Positions 1-8,647 of a stretch of DNA of 64,000 bases are shown one piece after another (within the stretch, counting starts at the first letter, position 1; every line of letters starts with the position of its first letter). The position numbers and the translations under genes were made by a program. The notes below the pieces were generated by a model. That model saw only the letters and a list, made by a program, of their open reading frames with translations, ran no database searches and was not told the origin of the DNA. The stretch comes from Streptomyces sp. 11x1 (GTDB lineage Bacteria > Actinomycetota > Actinomycetes > Streptomycetales > Streptomycetaceae), in contig NZ_CP122458.1 in NCBI RefSeq assembly GCF_032598905.1, positions 2,976,001-3,040,000 of the forward strand, read 5' to 3'.

Positions 1-553
1 CGACCAGGATCGCAGCGAGGGCAGCGATACCGGCGTTGATGTGGACAGCGGTACCACCGGCGAAGTCGATCACGGCCGGGTCCAGCTGAGCCAGCCAGCC
101 GCCACCCCAGACCCAGTGGGCGACCGGGAAGTAGACCACGGTGACCCACACGCCGATGAAGATCATCCAAGCGCCGAACTTGACACGATCGGCGAGAGCA
201 CCGCTGATCAGGGCGGCCGTGATGACGGCGAACAGCATTTGGAAGAGGGAGAAGGCGAACAACGAGATGTCGTTGCCGGTGAAGCTCTCCATCGTGCTGT
301 CGGCGTTCACGCCCTTCAGCCCGATCATGTCCAGGTTGCCGATGAAGCCACCCGAGTCACCGCTGAAGGCGAGGGAGTGGCCGTACAGCACCCACAGAAC
401 GGTGACGATGCCGAGCGAGATGAAGGACATCATCAACATGTTCAGCACACTCTTCGCCCGCACCATGCCGCCGTAGAAGAGGGCCAAGCCGGGCGTCATC
501 AGCATGACGAGCGCTGCACTGATCAATACGAATCCGGTATCTGTGCCGTTCAA
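1..553 (-). CDS. amtB: Ammonium transporter, 3' part cut by window edge
   Basis: Inner-membrane ammonium channel of the Amt/MEP/Rh family; about 184 N-terminal residues are present and the rest lies beyond base 1. The TTG start at 553 is chosen because GAGGAG lies eight bases upstream and the protein begins directly with the first membrane helix. Visible family features are the early 'PGLALFYGGMVR' segment (about residues 21-32), several hydrophobic helices, and the 'DFAGGTAVHINAG' signature containing a pore histidine. In streptomycetes amtB usually leads an operon with glnK and glnD, which would lie off the left edge. A GlnR-like operator is upstream. Family assignment is certain. Confidence 0.95.
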   Translation of the reverse strand, partial: MNGTDTGFVLISAALVMLMTPGLALFYGGMVRAKSVLNMLMMSFISLGIVTVLWVLYGHSLAFSGDSGGFIGNLDMIGLKGVNADSTMESFTGNDISLFAFSLFQMLFAVITAALISGALADRVKFGAWMIFIGVWVTVVYFPVAHWVWGGGWLAQLDPAVIDFAGGTAVHINAGIAALAAILV

Positions 554-628
554 TGCCGGTACTCCTCGTCGTTGGAACGGCCCGTGCGGGCGTTGGGGCC
601 AAGATGCGCCCCAGACTCACCAAACCCG

Positions 629-666
629 GTTTCGATCGACGCTACGGAACATTTCAAGGATGTAAC
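629..666 (-). promoter_or_regulatory. Candidate GlnR operator upstream of amtB
   Basis: Read on the minus strand, the pentamers GTTAC, GAAAT, TAGCG and GAAAC are separated by exactly six bases each. This matches the a1-b1-a2-b2 spacing of actinobacterial GlnR boxes (gTnAC-n6-GaAAc repeated). Three of four pentamers fit well and a2 is poor. It lies about 75-110 bp upstream of the amtB start, and amtB is an established GlnR target. The rest of the 318-bp gap between amtB and the next gene holds only the terminator at 800-847 and no gene. Confidence 0.7.
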
Positions 667-799
667 CAACCGGCGACTGATGTTACGTCCCTGTAAAACC
701 CCGGCCCTGCGGGAACTTTCTCCGTTACCTCGATGAGACCTTTCCCTGCACCATCCGCCCCAGACAGCCACTCACCTGAAGCCCTCCGCCGGCCGCACC

Positions 800-847
800 A
801 AAAAAAGCGGGTCCCCCGTGTCAGGATGCGACACCAGGAACCCGCTT
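800..847 (-). terminator. Rho-independent terminator of the secreted-protein gene
   Basis: On the minus strand an AAGCGGGT/ACCCGCTT stem, extended inward by a GTGTC/GACAC stem, is followed by a run of seven T. It begins about 25 bases after the stop codon of the gene at 872-1519. The T tract is unusual in this GC-rich window, so the call is firm. Confidence 0.85.
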
Positions 848-871
848 CAACTTTCTGTCCACTTCCCGCTT

Positions 872-1519
872 TTACCGCTTGAAGCAGAATTTCATCGTCT
901 GCGACCAAGCATCGGAGTTGTTCTTGACGTACGCCTGCACTGTCGGACGACCCGACATGCAGAACCTCCGGTCATACTTGGCGGTGGGCGAGTGCCGGAT
1001 CTCCAGCTTGCCCTTGAAATACAACGGCCGACCGGTGTTGGACTGCGTGTAAGTCTTGTTCTTGTTGCCGTATACGGACTTGCGTGTGCCGGCCTTGCGC
1101 GAGCCACACTCCACCGTCGGGGTCACCGAGATGCTCCACGGGGCACCCGCAGAGACCCCGACCTCCATTTCGCACTTACGGCTCTCGTACCAGCGCTGCG
1201 TCATCTCCATCTTCGTGGTGGTGGCGGCCTTACCACCCGAGCACTTGGTCAGGACCTTGGTCGCCATCTTCGGCTCGATGACCTTGATGTCCTTGTAGGT
1301 GTGTCGACCCACAATGTAACCGTACTTAAAGGTCACCTTACCGGACAGAGTGGTGCGGACACAGCGCTTCAGCGGCTTGGAGTAGAAGCTCTTCGTCTGC
1401 GAGTACTTCTTTGTGTGCGTTGTCCACGTGGCGGCATTCGCATCGGAAGCCGGAAGCGTGACGAACAGACCCGCCACGAGGCCCGTCAAAGCTACCGAAA
1501 GCGATGTCTTCTTGCACAT
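872..1519 (-). CDS. Secreted Cys-containing protein, unknown function
   Basis: This 215-residue protein was not recognised as a known family. It has a clear Sec signal peptide: 'MCKK' is followed by a hydrophobic core and a likely cleavage after 'DANA' (about residue 29). The mature part is rich in Lys, Thr, Ser and Tyr, strongly basic, and contains six cysteines spread over its length, which suggests up to three disulfides in the exported form. The ATG at 1519 is preferred over upstream in-frame starts because the signal peptide begins there and GGGGAA lies about ten bases upstream. The gene sits alone between amtB and nsdA with its own terminator, which suggests an accessory insertion. Export is well supported; function is unknown. 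Confidence 0.8.
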   Translation of the reverse strand: MCKKTSLSVALTGLVAGLFVTLPASDANAATWTTHTKKYSQTKSFYSKPLKRCVRTTLSGKVTFKYGYIVGRHTYKDIKVIEPKMATKVLTKCSGGKAATTTKMEMTQRWYESRKCEMEVGVSAGAPWSISVTPTVECGSRKAGTRKSVYGNKNKTYTQSNTGRPLYFKGKLEIRHSPTAKYDRRFCMSGRPTVQAYVKNNSDAWSQTMKFCFKR

Positions 1520-1933
1520 GGAAAGAATTCCCCGTTCCCCGTGAGAGATGACGTGGTCGAACGTCATCAAAACAGGCCGCTTGGTTCCGACCCGCAGGGG
1601 AGAGGTTGCCAGTGCTGCAACACCTGTGTCAATCCGCAAATGCCGCTCCACCCCAATGCGGGCCTCCCCCGAAGAAGTAACGACCCGAATGCGAGACATG
1701 CCGGATTCCTATTCCCATTTCGCGCAGGGCCACTGACGCCAACCGCGACGGTGGTTATCGCACCGCAACCTTTGCAGACAACCCGGCTCGCGCGTACGAC
1801 GAAGCCGGGCGAACAAGAAAGACCGACCGCGGCAGACCATCCGATGACCTGGCATGGGGGAGCCGAGTCGGGCAGTTCGGGATGGCAGGCCGCGGCCGGC
1901 GCGGAAGGGGCCCTGGCGTGGTGCCGGGCCGGG
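1520..1933. other. Intergenic region upstream of the secreted gene
   Basis: This 414-bp stretch lies between the start of the secreted-protein gene and the nsdA stop codon. It holds no convincing gene. A perfect 7-bp inverted repeat, GATGACG (1547-1553) and CGTCATC (1562-1568), lies just upstream of the secreted gene and could be an operator or leader hairpin. No terminator for nsdA transcription was recognised. Confidence 0.5.
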
Positions 1934-3409
1934 TCAGACCGCTTCGGCGGTCTCGGGGAGGTGGACGGCGAGCTGGTCCGTGAGGTCGACGACCTCGGCG
2001 AGACCGCCGAAATCACGTACGGCGGTGTCGACGGTCTTGCGGATGCGGGTGTTGACGCGCTCGGAGCGGACCTTGCGCGCGACGTCCATGGCCTCCTTGG
2101 CCATGGCGGCGCCCTGCTCGGGCTCACGTTGGAGCAGGTGCACGGTGGCCATGCCGATGAGGTTCAGCGCGTACGACCGCTGGTGTTCGGTGTCCGTGGC
2201 GAAGAGGTCGACGGCCCGGCGCATCACGGGCTCGGCGAGGGAGGCGTAGGTGGGGCTACGGCCGGCGACATAGGCGAGGTCGCGGTAGGAGTGGCTGTTC
2301 TCGCCGTGCAGCTCGGCCTCGTTGAAGAAGCGGATCCAGTCGGGGTCCGGGTCGTCCCACTCCTCGGCGTCCGAGAAGACGTCCTCGGCCATCCGCACCG
2401 CCCGTTTGCACTTCCCGGGCTGGCCCATGTTGGCGTAGGCGCGGGCCTCCATCGCATACAGCATCGACTGGGTGCGCGGGCTCGCGCAGTCGCGGCTGCC
2501 GTACTGGGCGAGATGGATCAGTTCCAGCGCGTCGTCGGGCCGGCCGAGGTGGATCATCTGCCGGCTCATGCTGGACAGGACGTACGATCCGAGGGGCTTG
2601 TCGCCTGCCTCCTTCGCCGCGTGCAGGGCGAGGACGAAGTACTTCTGAGCGGTGGGCTGGAGGCCGATGTCGTAGCTCATCCAGCCGGCCAGCTCGGCCA
2701 GCTCGGCGGCGACCTTGAACAGTCGCCGGGTGGTGACCTCGGGCTGCGGCTCCTGGAGGAGGTCGGTCACCTCGTGCAGCTGGCCGACGACCGCCTTGCG
2801 GCGCAGACCGCCGCCGCACTGGGCGTCCCACTGCCGGAACATCACCGTCGTGGATTCGAGGAGGTCCAGCTCCGGCTGGGAGAGCCGGCCGGCGCGGCGC
2901 GCGGCGGGCGACGGCTCGGGCTCCGCGCGCGGGGCGGGTGGCGAGGGGACGAGCCAGCGCTGCATCGGCTCGATGAGGGCCGGGCCCGCGGAGAGGGCGA
3001 GCGAGCTCCCGAGGAAGCCGCGCCGCGCCAGCATCAGGTCGCTGCGCGAGAACTCGCTGATCAGCGCCACGGTCTGCGGGCCCGTCCAGGGCAGGTCGAC
3101 GCCGGAGACGGACGGGGACTGGTGCGCCGCGCGCAGCCCCAGGTCCTCCACCGCGACGACACAGCCGAACCGCTCGGAGAACAGCTCGGACAGGATCCGC
3201 GGGATCGGCTCGCGCGGGTTCTCCCCGTCGAGCCACCGGCGTACGCGCGAGGTGTCGGTGGAGATGTGGTTGGCGCCGAGCTGACGGGCCCGGCGGTTCA
3301 CCTGCCGGGCGAGCTCGCCCTTGGACCATCCGCTGCGGACGAACCACGAACCGAGCAGTTCGTTCGGGCGCTTCTCAGCGTTCGTGCCGCTTCCGCCGTT
3401 GCCGCCCAC
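1934..3409 (-). CDS. nsdA: NsdA-type regulator of differentiation, TPR protein
   Basis: The 491-residue protein matches NsdA, described in S. coelicolor as a negative regulator of sporulation and antibiotic production. The N-terminal third carries an XRE-like helix-turn-helix segment ('SKGELARQVNRRARQ' to 'RVRRWLDGENPREP', about residues 30-75). After a proline-rich linker near residues 150-175, the remainder is helical with repeat units of TPR type ('AKEAGDKPLGSYVLS', 'ARAYANMGQPGKCKRAV', 'SYALNLIGMATVHL'). The GTG start at 3409 has a GGGGGCG sequence upstream. Position next to amtB and ftsY agrees with the conserved streptomycete order, with one accessory gene inserted on the amtB side. The biochemical mechanism of the family is not settled. 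Confidence 0.85.
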   Translation of the reverse strand: MGGNGGSGTNAEKRPNELLGSWFVRSGWSKGELARQVNRRARQLGANHISTDTSRVRRWLDGENPREPIPRILSELFSERFGCVVAVEDLGLRAAHQSPSVSGVDLPWTGPQTVALISEFSRSDLMLARRGFLGSSLALSAGPALIEPMQRWLVPSPPAPRAEPEPSPAARRAGRLSQPELDLLESTTVMFRQWDAQCGGGLRRKAVVGQLHEVTDLLQEPQPEVTTRRLFKVAAELAELAGWMSYDIGLQPTAQKYFVLALHAAKEAGDKPLGSYVLSSMSRQMIHLGRPDDALELIHLAQYGSRDCASPRTQSMLYAMEARAYANMGQPGKCKRAVRMAEDVFSDAEEWDDPDPDWIRFFNEAELHGENSHSYRDLAYVAGRSPTYASLAEPVMRRAVDLFATDTEHQRSYALNLIGMATVHLLQREPEQGAAMAKEAMDVARKVRSERVNTRIRKTVDTAVRDFGGLAEVVDLTDQLAVHLPETAEAV

Positions 3410-3836
3410 TGGAACGCCCCCATCCCTGAACCCACTTGTGCGCTGTGTGCGCCAAGCCCTACCAGAATGCCGGTTACCACGCCGTACGTCCGACCCCCGT
3501 CACCCATCGAACGGAAAGACGACTTGCCTCCGGCATACCCACGAGCGTGCACGTCCCCAGACCTCGTGCACTCAAAGTAATCCTACGATCACGCGTCCGG
3601 CCACGGCGATTCCAGAAACGCCACCATTCGCCACCCCTTCGAATGAACTAACGGTGACCCGTCCGCGATTCACTTGACACAGGACGGCCGGTAGTGGGCG
3701 TAGCGATGCATTGAGGGGCGCGCGTCGGCGACCGCGCCACCCGGGGTGCCGCAGTGCGCCGCCCCCTGCGGAAGCAGAGCGTCGCATTCTGACTCCGTCG
3801 CGTAACCACTCGCGCGCTGGACCCGTTGGAGGGGGC
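3410..3836. other. Divergent promoter region of nsdA and the primase-like gene
   Basis: This 427-bp gene-free region must contain promoters for both flanking genes. It shows a 7-bp inverted repeat, GTGCACG (3547-3553) and CGTGCAC (3565-3571), on the nsdA side, a plausible operator. A consensus-like -35 hexamer TTGACA (3674-3679) lies on the rightward side, but no good -10 box is correctly spaced. Nothing else was recognised. Confidence 0.4.
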
Positions 3837-4493
3837 ATGGGCTTCACGATCGGCGGCATCCGGGAGATGCGATCCGGCACGCGTCGACGCGGCCGTTCCT
3901 CGGAGTGCACGGCGGTGGCCGAGTTCACCGGCCTCTGGGGATGGGACGTCGTCCCCGGCGCGCGGACGGCTGCGGGCGCGTGCTCGTGCGGCAGGACGGC
4001 CTGCTCCGCGCCCGGCGCACACCCCCTCGGCTTCGCGCCTCCCCTCCGCGCCGGAGCGACGCTCGACGAGGTGACCGAGGCCTGGGCCGATTTCCCCGGC
4101 GCCTCCGTGATGCTGCCGGTGGGCCGCTCGTTCGACGTGATCGAGGTCGCCGAGTCGGCCGGGCGGCACGCGCTGGTCCGCCTGGAACGCATGGGCCTAC
4201 CCCTCGGCCCCGTGATCGCCACCCCCGAGGGCCGCGCCCACTTCTTCGTCGCCCCCGGCGCCGCCGCCGAGCTGCCCTCCCTGCTCTACCGCATGGGCTG
4301 GGACGACCCCTCCGCCCTGGACCTGCGCGGTCTCGGCCCCGGCACCCATGTCACCGCCCCACCGTCCGACCGCGGGGGCCTCGGCCCGGTCCGCTGGCTC
4401 CGCTCCCCCGCGCTCGACTCGGCGACCAGGCCACCGGCCGCGCGGCTGCTGCTGGGCACCCTGGCCTACGTGGCCCACCGCTCCCGGGCCTGA
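3837..4493 (+). CDS. Bifunctional DNA primase/polymerase-like protein
   Basis: The 218-residue protein resembles the stand-alone prim-pol N-terminal-domain proteins common in actinobacteria, often encoded beside ftsY. Visible elements are the Cys-containing 'CSCGRTACSAPGAHPLGF' segment near residues 50-66, a 'FDVIEV' strand and a 'GAHPLGF'-type turn. ATG 3837 is chosen because GGAGGGGGC lies immediately upstream; the open frame continues further 5' without a better start. It is convergent with ftsY, and both end at a shared hairpin. Catalytic activity cannot be judged from this fragment-sized protein, so the domain name describes similarity rather than proven function. Confidence 0.7.
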   Translation: MGFTIGGIREMRSGTRRRGRSSECTAVAEFTGLWGWDVVPGARTAAGACSCGRTACSAPGAHPLGFAPPLRAGATLDEVTEAWADFPGASVMLPVGRSFDVIEVAESAGRHALVRLERMGLPLGPVIATPEGRAHFFVAPGAAAELPSLLYRMGWDDPSALDLRGLGPGTHVTAPPSDRGGLGPVRWLRSPALDSATRPPAARLLLGTLAYVAHRSRA

Positions 4494-4525
4494 CCCCGGC
4501 CGGCCGGCCGCTGTCCGTACACAGC

Positions 4526-4566
4526 GAAGCGCCCGTCCCCAACTGCACCTTGGGGGCGGGCGCTTC
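4526..4566. terminator. Bidirectional terminator between primase-like gene and ftsY
   Basis: A 15-bp stem (4526-4540 with 4552-4566) with one G-T wobble encloses an 11-base loop, in the convergent gap. It can serve both genes. Confidence 0.8.
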
Positions 4567-4607
4567 TTCCCTGCCACCTACGGGTTCCCGCAGGTGGCCA
4601 CCGCCTG

Positions 4608-5804
4608 TCACTCGCCGATAAGGGCATCCACGAACGCCTCCGGCTCGAACGGCGCCAGGTCGTCCGCTCCCTCTCCCAGGCCGACGAGCTTGACGGGCAC
4701 ACCCAGCTCACGCTGCACGGCGATGACGATGCCGCCCTTGGCGGTGCCGTCGAGCTTGGTGAGGACGATGCCGGTGATGTCGACGACCTCGGCGAAGACC
4801 CGCGCCTGGACGAGACCGTTCTGGCCGGTGGTGGCGTCGAGGACGAGCAGGATCTCGTCCAGCGGCGCGTGCTTCTCGACGACACGCTTGACCTTGCCGA
4901 GCTCGTCCATCAGACCGGTCTTGGTGTGCAGCCGGCCGGCGGTGTCGATGAGGACGACGTCGGCGCCCTCCTCGATGCCCTCCTTGACGGCGTCGAAGGC
5001 GATGGACGCCGGGTCGCCGCCCTCGGGGCCGCGCACGGTACGGGCACCGACGCGCTCGCCCCAGGTCTGGAGCTGATCGGCGGCGGCGGCGCGGAAGGTG
5101 TCGGCGGCGCCGAGGACGACGTTCTTGCCGTCGGCGACGAGGACACGCGCGAGCTTGCCGGTGGTGGTGGTCTTGCCGGTGCCGTTGACGCCGACGACCA
5201 TCACGATGCCCGGGGTGTCGAGCGGCGAGTCGGTGTTGACCGCCCGGTCGAACTCGGGGACGAGGATCTTCAGCAGTTCCTCGCGCAGCAGTGTGCGCAG
5301 CTCCGCCGGGGTGCGGGTGCCGAGGACCTTCACTCGCTCACGCAGCCGCTCGACCAGTTCCTGGGTGGGCTGGACGCCGACGTCGGCGGTGAGGAGGGTG
5401 TCCTCGATCTCCTCCCAGGTGTCGTCGTCGAGGTGCTCGCGCGAGAGGAGCGTCAGCAGCCCCTTGCCGAGCGCGTTCTGTGAGCGGGAGAGCCGGGCGC
5501 GCAGCCGTACCAGACGGCCGGCGGTCGGCTCGGGGATCTCGATCTCGGGGGCGGGCGGTTCCTCGACGGCCACGGGCGCCGACGCCGAACCGTCCGGGAG
5601 ATCCACCTCCTCGATCGTCCGGCGCGGTTCGTCGCGCGGCGTCTCGGCCTCGTCGCCGACATGCGGCTCGGCCGGAGGGGCGGTGATGTCGGGTGTCGTG
5701 GGGGGAGCCGGGGGCAGCGGCTTCTTCCTGCGGCTGCCTACGACGAGCCCGCCCAGCACGCCGAGCACGACCACGGCGATGACTACAGCAAGGATGAGTT
5801 CCAT
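4608..5804 (-). CDS. ftsY: Signal recognition particle receptor FtsY
   Basis: FtsY is the membrane-docked GTPase that receives SRP-ribosome complexes. The 398-residue protein starts with a membrane segment ('MELILAVVIAVVVLGVLGG'), followed by a basic patch 'SRRKK', an acidic and proline-rich linker to about residue 100, then the four-helix N domain and the GTPase G domain. GTPase motifs are 'GVNGTGKTT' (about 205-213), 'DTFRAAAADQL', 'DTAGRL' and 'TKLDGTAKGG'. ATG 5804 places the membrane helix at the N terminus as in other streptomycetes; the ribosome-binding site there is weak. A long leader upstream contains a perfect 17-bp hairpin. Assignment is certain. Confidence 0.97.
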   Translation of the reverse strand: MELILAVVIAVVVLGVLGGLVVGSRRKKPLPPAPPTTPDITAPPAEPHVGDEAETPRDEPRRTIEEVDLPDGSASAPVAVEEPPAPEIEIPEPTAGRLVRLRARLSRSQNALGKGLLTLLSREHLDDDTWEEIEDTLLTADVGVQPTQELVERLRERVKVLGTRTPAELRTLLREELLKILVPEFDRAVNTDSPLDTPGIVMVVGVNGTGKTTTTGKLARVLVADGKNVVLGAADTFRAAAADQLQTWGERVGARTVRGPEGGDPASIAFDAVKEGIEEGADVVLIDTAGRLHTKTGLMDELGKVKRVVEKHAPLDEILLVLDATTGQNGLVQARVFAEVVDITGIVLTKLDGTAKGGIVIAVQRELGVPVKLVGLGEGADDLAPFEPEAFVDALIGE

Positions 5805-5983
5805 AACTAGGCCAGTATGGCGTGACCTCCCGTCCGACGGTTCGTTGGGCACGTCGGGGTTACCCCCACGGGCCGGGCTGGCCCGCCGCCCGGCATCTCG
5901 TCGGACGGAAGCCCCTGAGGGGCGGAGTCACAACGGGACCAGTATGCGGAGGGGCCCGTCGGGTGCGCAGAGAAGCGTCCCCA

Positions 5984-6022
5984 GGGTGTGTGACGGCCCA
6001 TGCAGTGGGCCGTCACACACCC
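5984..6022. other. Perfect 17-bp hairpin between divergent genes
   Basis: Arms 5984-6000 and 6006-6022 are perfectly complementary around the loop TGCAG. The element lies 65 bp before the oxidoreductase start and about 180 bp upstream of ftsY, so it is not at a gene 3' end. It could be a leader hairpin or attenuator, or the terminator of an unannotated short transcript. No T tract follows on either strand. Confidence 0.7.
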
Positions 6023-6086
6023 TCCCCTAGAAACCTGACACCTCGTCAGCTAACGTCCCCCTTCACAGCCGTCCGAAGGGGGTCCC

Positions 6087-7058
6087 ATGCCCGTCACGGT
6101 CGTCCGTTTCAACCTGGTCGAGCCCGGCGCCACGCCCGCCTCGCTCCGGGCCCGCTACCGGGCCGCCGTCGAGATGGCCGCGTACGCCGACGTGCAGGGC
6201 GTCAGCACCGTGCAGACGGAGGAGCACCACGGGGTCGAGAACAACTGGCTGCCGTCGCCGTTCGTCTTCGCGGGGGCGGTGTTCGGGGCTACACGACAGA
6301 TCGCGGTGACGGTGTCGGCGGCGATCGGGCCGTTGCACGATCCGCTGCGGCTGGCGGAGGACATCGCCGTACTGGATCTGGTGAGCGGCGGGCGGCTCGT
6401 GACCGTCGCTGGGATCGGGTACCGGCCGGAGGAGTACGCGCAGTTCGACGTGGACTGGAAGGAGCGGGGCAAACTCCAGGACGAGGTGCTGGAGACGCTG
6501 CTCCGGGCGTGGACGGGCGAGCCGTTCACCTATCGGGGGCGCACGGTCCGGGTCACCCCGCGCCCGGGCACCGAGCCGCATCCGCTGCTGCTGGTCGGCG
6601 GTTCCTCGAAGGCGGCGGCCCGCCGGGCGGCACGCCTGGGGCTCCCCTTCTTCCCGAGCGCGCACCTGCCGGAGCTGGAGGCGTACTACAAGGAGCGGCT
6701 CGTCGAGTACGGCACCGAGGGCTGGACGATGATGCCGGCTGCCGAGACACCCCTGCTGCACGTGGCGGAGGACCCGGACCGGGCGTGGGCCGAGTACGGC
6801 CGGCACTTCCTGCACGAGGCGCGGACGTACGCCTCCTGGCAGTCGGTCGACATCCGGTCGGCCGTGCGGTCGGGCGCGGCGACGGTGGCGGAGCTGCGCG
6901 CCGAGGGCGTGTACCGGATCGTCACGCCGGACGAGTGCGTGGCGCTGGGCCTGGACAACTACGTCCTGCATCCGCTGGTCGGCGGGATGCCGGTCGAGGA
7001 GGGCTGGCGGGGACTGCGCCTGTTCGCCGAGCGGGTGCTGCCGCGTCTCGCCGACTGA
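6087..7058 (+). CDS. LLM-class flavin-dependent oxidoreductase
   Basis: The 323-residue protein belongs to the luciferase-like monooxygenase superfamily, whose members use reduced FMN or coenzyme F420 in a TIM barrel. Recognisable parts are 'VQTEEHH' near residue 45, 'IGPLHDPLRLAEDIAVLDLVSGGRL' spanning about residues 88-112 (the typical family helix and turn), 'GIGYRPEEY', and the phosphate-binding 'LLLVGGSSKAAARRAARLGLPF'. AGGGGG lies seven bases before ATG 6087. The substrate is unknown. F420 use is possible, since cofC is in the same window, but the sequence alone does not decide between FMN and F420. Confidence 0.9.
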   Translation: MPVTVVRFNLVEPGATPASLRARYRAAVEMAAYADVQGVSTVQTEEHHGVENNWLPSPFVFAGAVFGATRQIAVTVSAAIGPLHDPLRLAEDIAVLDLVSGGRLVTVAGIGYRPEEYAQFDVDWKERGKLQDEVLETLLRAWTGEPFTYRGRTVRVTPRPGTEPHPLLLVGGSSKAAARRAARLGLPFFPSAHLPELEAYYKERLVEYGTEGWTMMPAAETPLLHVAEDPDRAWAEYGRHFLHEARTYASWQSVDIRSAVRSGAATVAELRAEGVYRIVTPDECVALGLDNYVLHPLVGGMPVEEGWRGLRLFAERVLPRLAD

Positions 7059-7079
7059 CCGCCCCACGTCCCCGGAGAG

Positions 7080-7120
7080 CCGCCGTCCCGGCCCGCTCGG
7101 TGGTCGGGCCGGGACGGCGG
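7080..7120. terminator. Bidirectional terminator, oxidoreductase and glcP
   Basis: A perfect 16-bp stem (7080-7095 with 7105-7120) with a 9-base loop lies between the two convergent stop codons. Confidence 0.85.
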
Positions 7121-7139
7121 AGGGGTACGGGAGGTGGGG

Positions 7140-8555
7140 CTAGCCCATCTCCTCAAGCGCCTTGCCCTTGGTCTCCTTGACGAACTTCAGGACGAAGGGG
7201 ATGGAGAGCGCGGCGAAGACCGTGTAGATCACGTACGTCACGGAGAGGTTCCAGTCGGCCAGGGTCGGGAAGCTCGCGGTGATGGCCCAGTTGGCGATCC
7301 ACTGGGCGGACGCCGCCACACCCAGGGCGGCGGCGCGGATCCTGTTCGGGAACATCTCGCCGAGCATGACCCAGACGACGACTCCCCAGGAGAGGGCGAA
7401 GAAGAGGACGAAGACGTGTGCGGCGATCAGGGCGACCCAGCCCTGGGTGGCGGGGAGCTTGCCGTCGACGAGGTCGTAGGAGAAGGCCCATGCCTCCAGG
7501 GCGAGGCCGAGGACCATGCCGACGGAGCCGATGAGGGCGAGCGGCTTGCGGCCGATCCGGTCGACGAAGATCATCGCGATGACGGTGCCGACGATGTTGA
7601 TGATCGAGGTCGTGAAGGAGTAGAAGAACGACTCGCTGGGGTCGACGCCCACGGACTGCCACAGCGTCGCGGAGTAGTAGAAGGCGACGTTGATGCCGAC
7701 GAACTGCTGGAAGACCGACAGGCCGATGCCGATCCAGACGATCGGCTTGAAGAGGAAGCTGCCGCCGAGCAGGTCCTTGAAGGTCGACCTGTGCTCGCTG
7801 TTCATGGCCGACTCGATCTCGGCGACCCGCGCGTCGAGATCGACGTCCCCGCCCTCGACCTCGGTGAGCACCTCACGGGCGCGCTCGTGCTTGCCGACGG
7901 AGATCAGGAAGCGCGGCGACTCGGGGATCGCGAAGGTGAGCAGGCCGTAGAGCACTGCCGGGACGACCATGACACCGAGCATGATCTGCCAGGCTTCCAG
8001 GCCGAGCAGTTCACCGCGCTGGTCGCCGTCGGCGGCGTTCAGAATGCCCCAGTTGACCAGCTGGGAGACGGCGATGCCGACGACGATCGCGGCCTGCTGG
8101 AACGAGCCGAGCCGGCCCCGGTAGGCGGGCGGGGCGACCTCGGCGATGTAGGCGGGGCCGATGACGGACGCCATGCCGATGGCGAAGCCGCCGACGATCC
8201 GCCAGAAGGCGAGGTCGTACAGCGCGAAGGGGAGCGCGGAGCCGACGGCGCTGACCGTGAACAGGGCGGCCGCGATCTGCATGCACCGGATACGGCCGAT
8301 GCGGTCGGCTATCCGGCCCGCCGTGGCCGCGCCCACGGCACAGCCGATCAGGGCGACGGCGATGACCTGCGCCAGGGCCATGGAGCCGATGTCGTAGCGG
8401 TGGCGGATGGCTTCGACGGCGCCGTTGATCACGGCACTGTCGTAGCCGAAGAGGAAGCCGCCCATCGCGGCCGCCGCCGCGATGAAGATCACGTGCGAGA
8501 GATGGTCGGGCTGAGCGCCCCGAGCTCCTGCCCTGGGCTGCGCTGTGCTGGTCAC
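7140..8555 (-). CDS. glcP: Major facilitator glucose permease GlcP
   Basis: The 471-residue, 12-helix sugar transporter closely resembles GlcP, the proton-coupled glucose permease that is the main glucose uptake route in S. coelicolor. Family signatures visible are 'FLFGYDSAVINGAV' in helix 1, 'GRIADRIGRIR' between helices 2 and 3, 'PESPRFL' before the central loop, 'VDRIGRKPLALIG' in the second half, and a short cytosolic tail ending 'ETKGKALEEMG'. The GTG at 8555 is preceded by GAGGAGT at good spacing. The gene lies between smc and the oxidoreductase, as in the syntenic S. coelicolor region where one of two glcP copies sits. Sugar specificity rests on family similarity. Confidence 0.9.
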   Translation of the reverse strand: MTSTAQPRAGARGAQPDHLSHVIFIAAAAAMGGFLFGYDSAVINGAVEAIRHRYDIGSMALAQVIAVALIGCAVGAATAGRIADRIGRIRCMQIAAALFTVSAVGSALPFALYDLAFWRIVGGFAIGMASVIGPAYIAEVAPPAYRGRLGSFQQAAIVVGIAVSQLVNWGILNAADGDQRGELLGLEAWQIMLGVMVVPAVLYGLLTFAIPESPRFLISVGKHERAREVLTEVEGGDVDLDARVAEIESAMNSEHRSTFKDLLGGSFLFKPIVWIGIGLSVFQQFVGINVAFYYSATLWQSVGVDPSESFFYSFTTSIINIVGTVIAMIFVDRIGRKPLALIGSVGMVLGLALEAWAFSYDLVDGKLPATQGWVALIAAHVFVLFFALSWGVVVWVMLGEMFPNRIRAAALGVAASAQWIANWAITASFPTLADWNLSVTYVIYTVFAALSIPFVLKFVKETKGKALEEMG

Positions 8556-8647
8556 GTCTGTACTCCTCGGCGAGCACGTCGCCGATGTCGGGGGAACGGG
8601 CCTGATGATCTGCTGGACCAGCCGCGCCTACCCCCGCTCGGACCCGC

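Noticed and set aside
818..3580. A 920-codon plus-strand open frame over the secreted gene and nsdA
   Set aside because: Antisense to nsdA and to a protein with a signal peptide; composition is non-coding.
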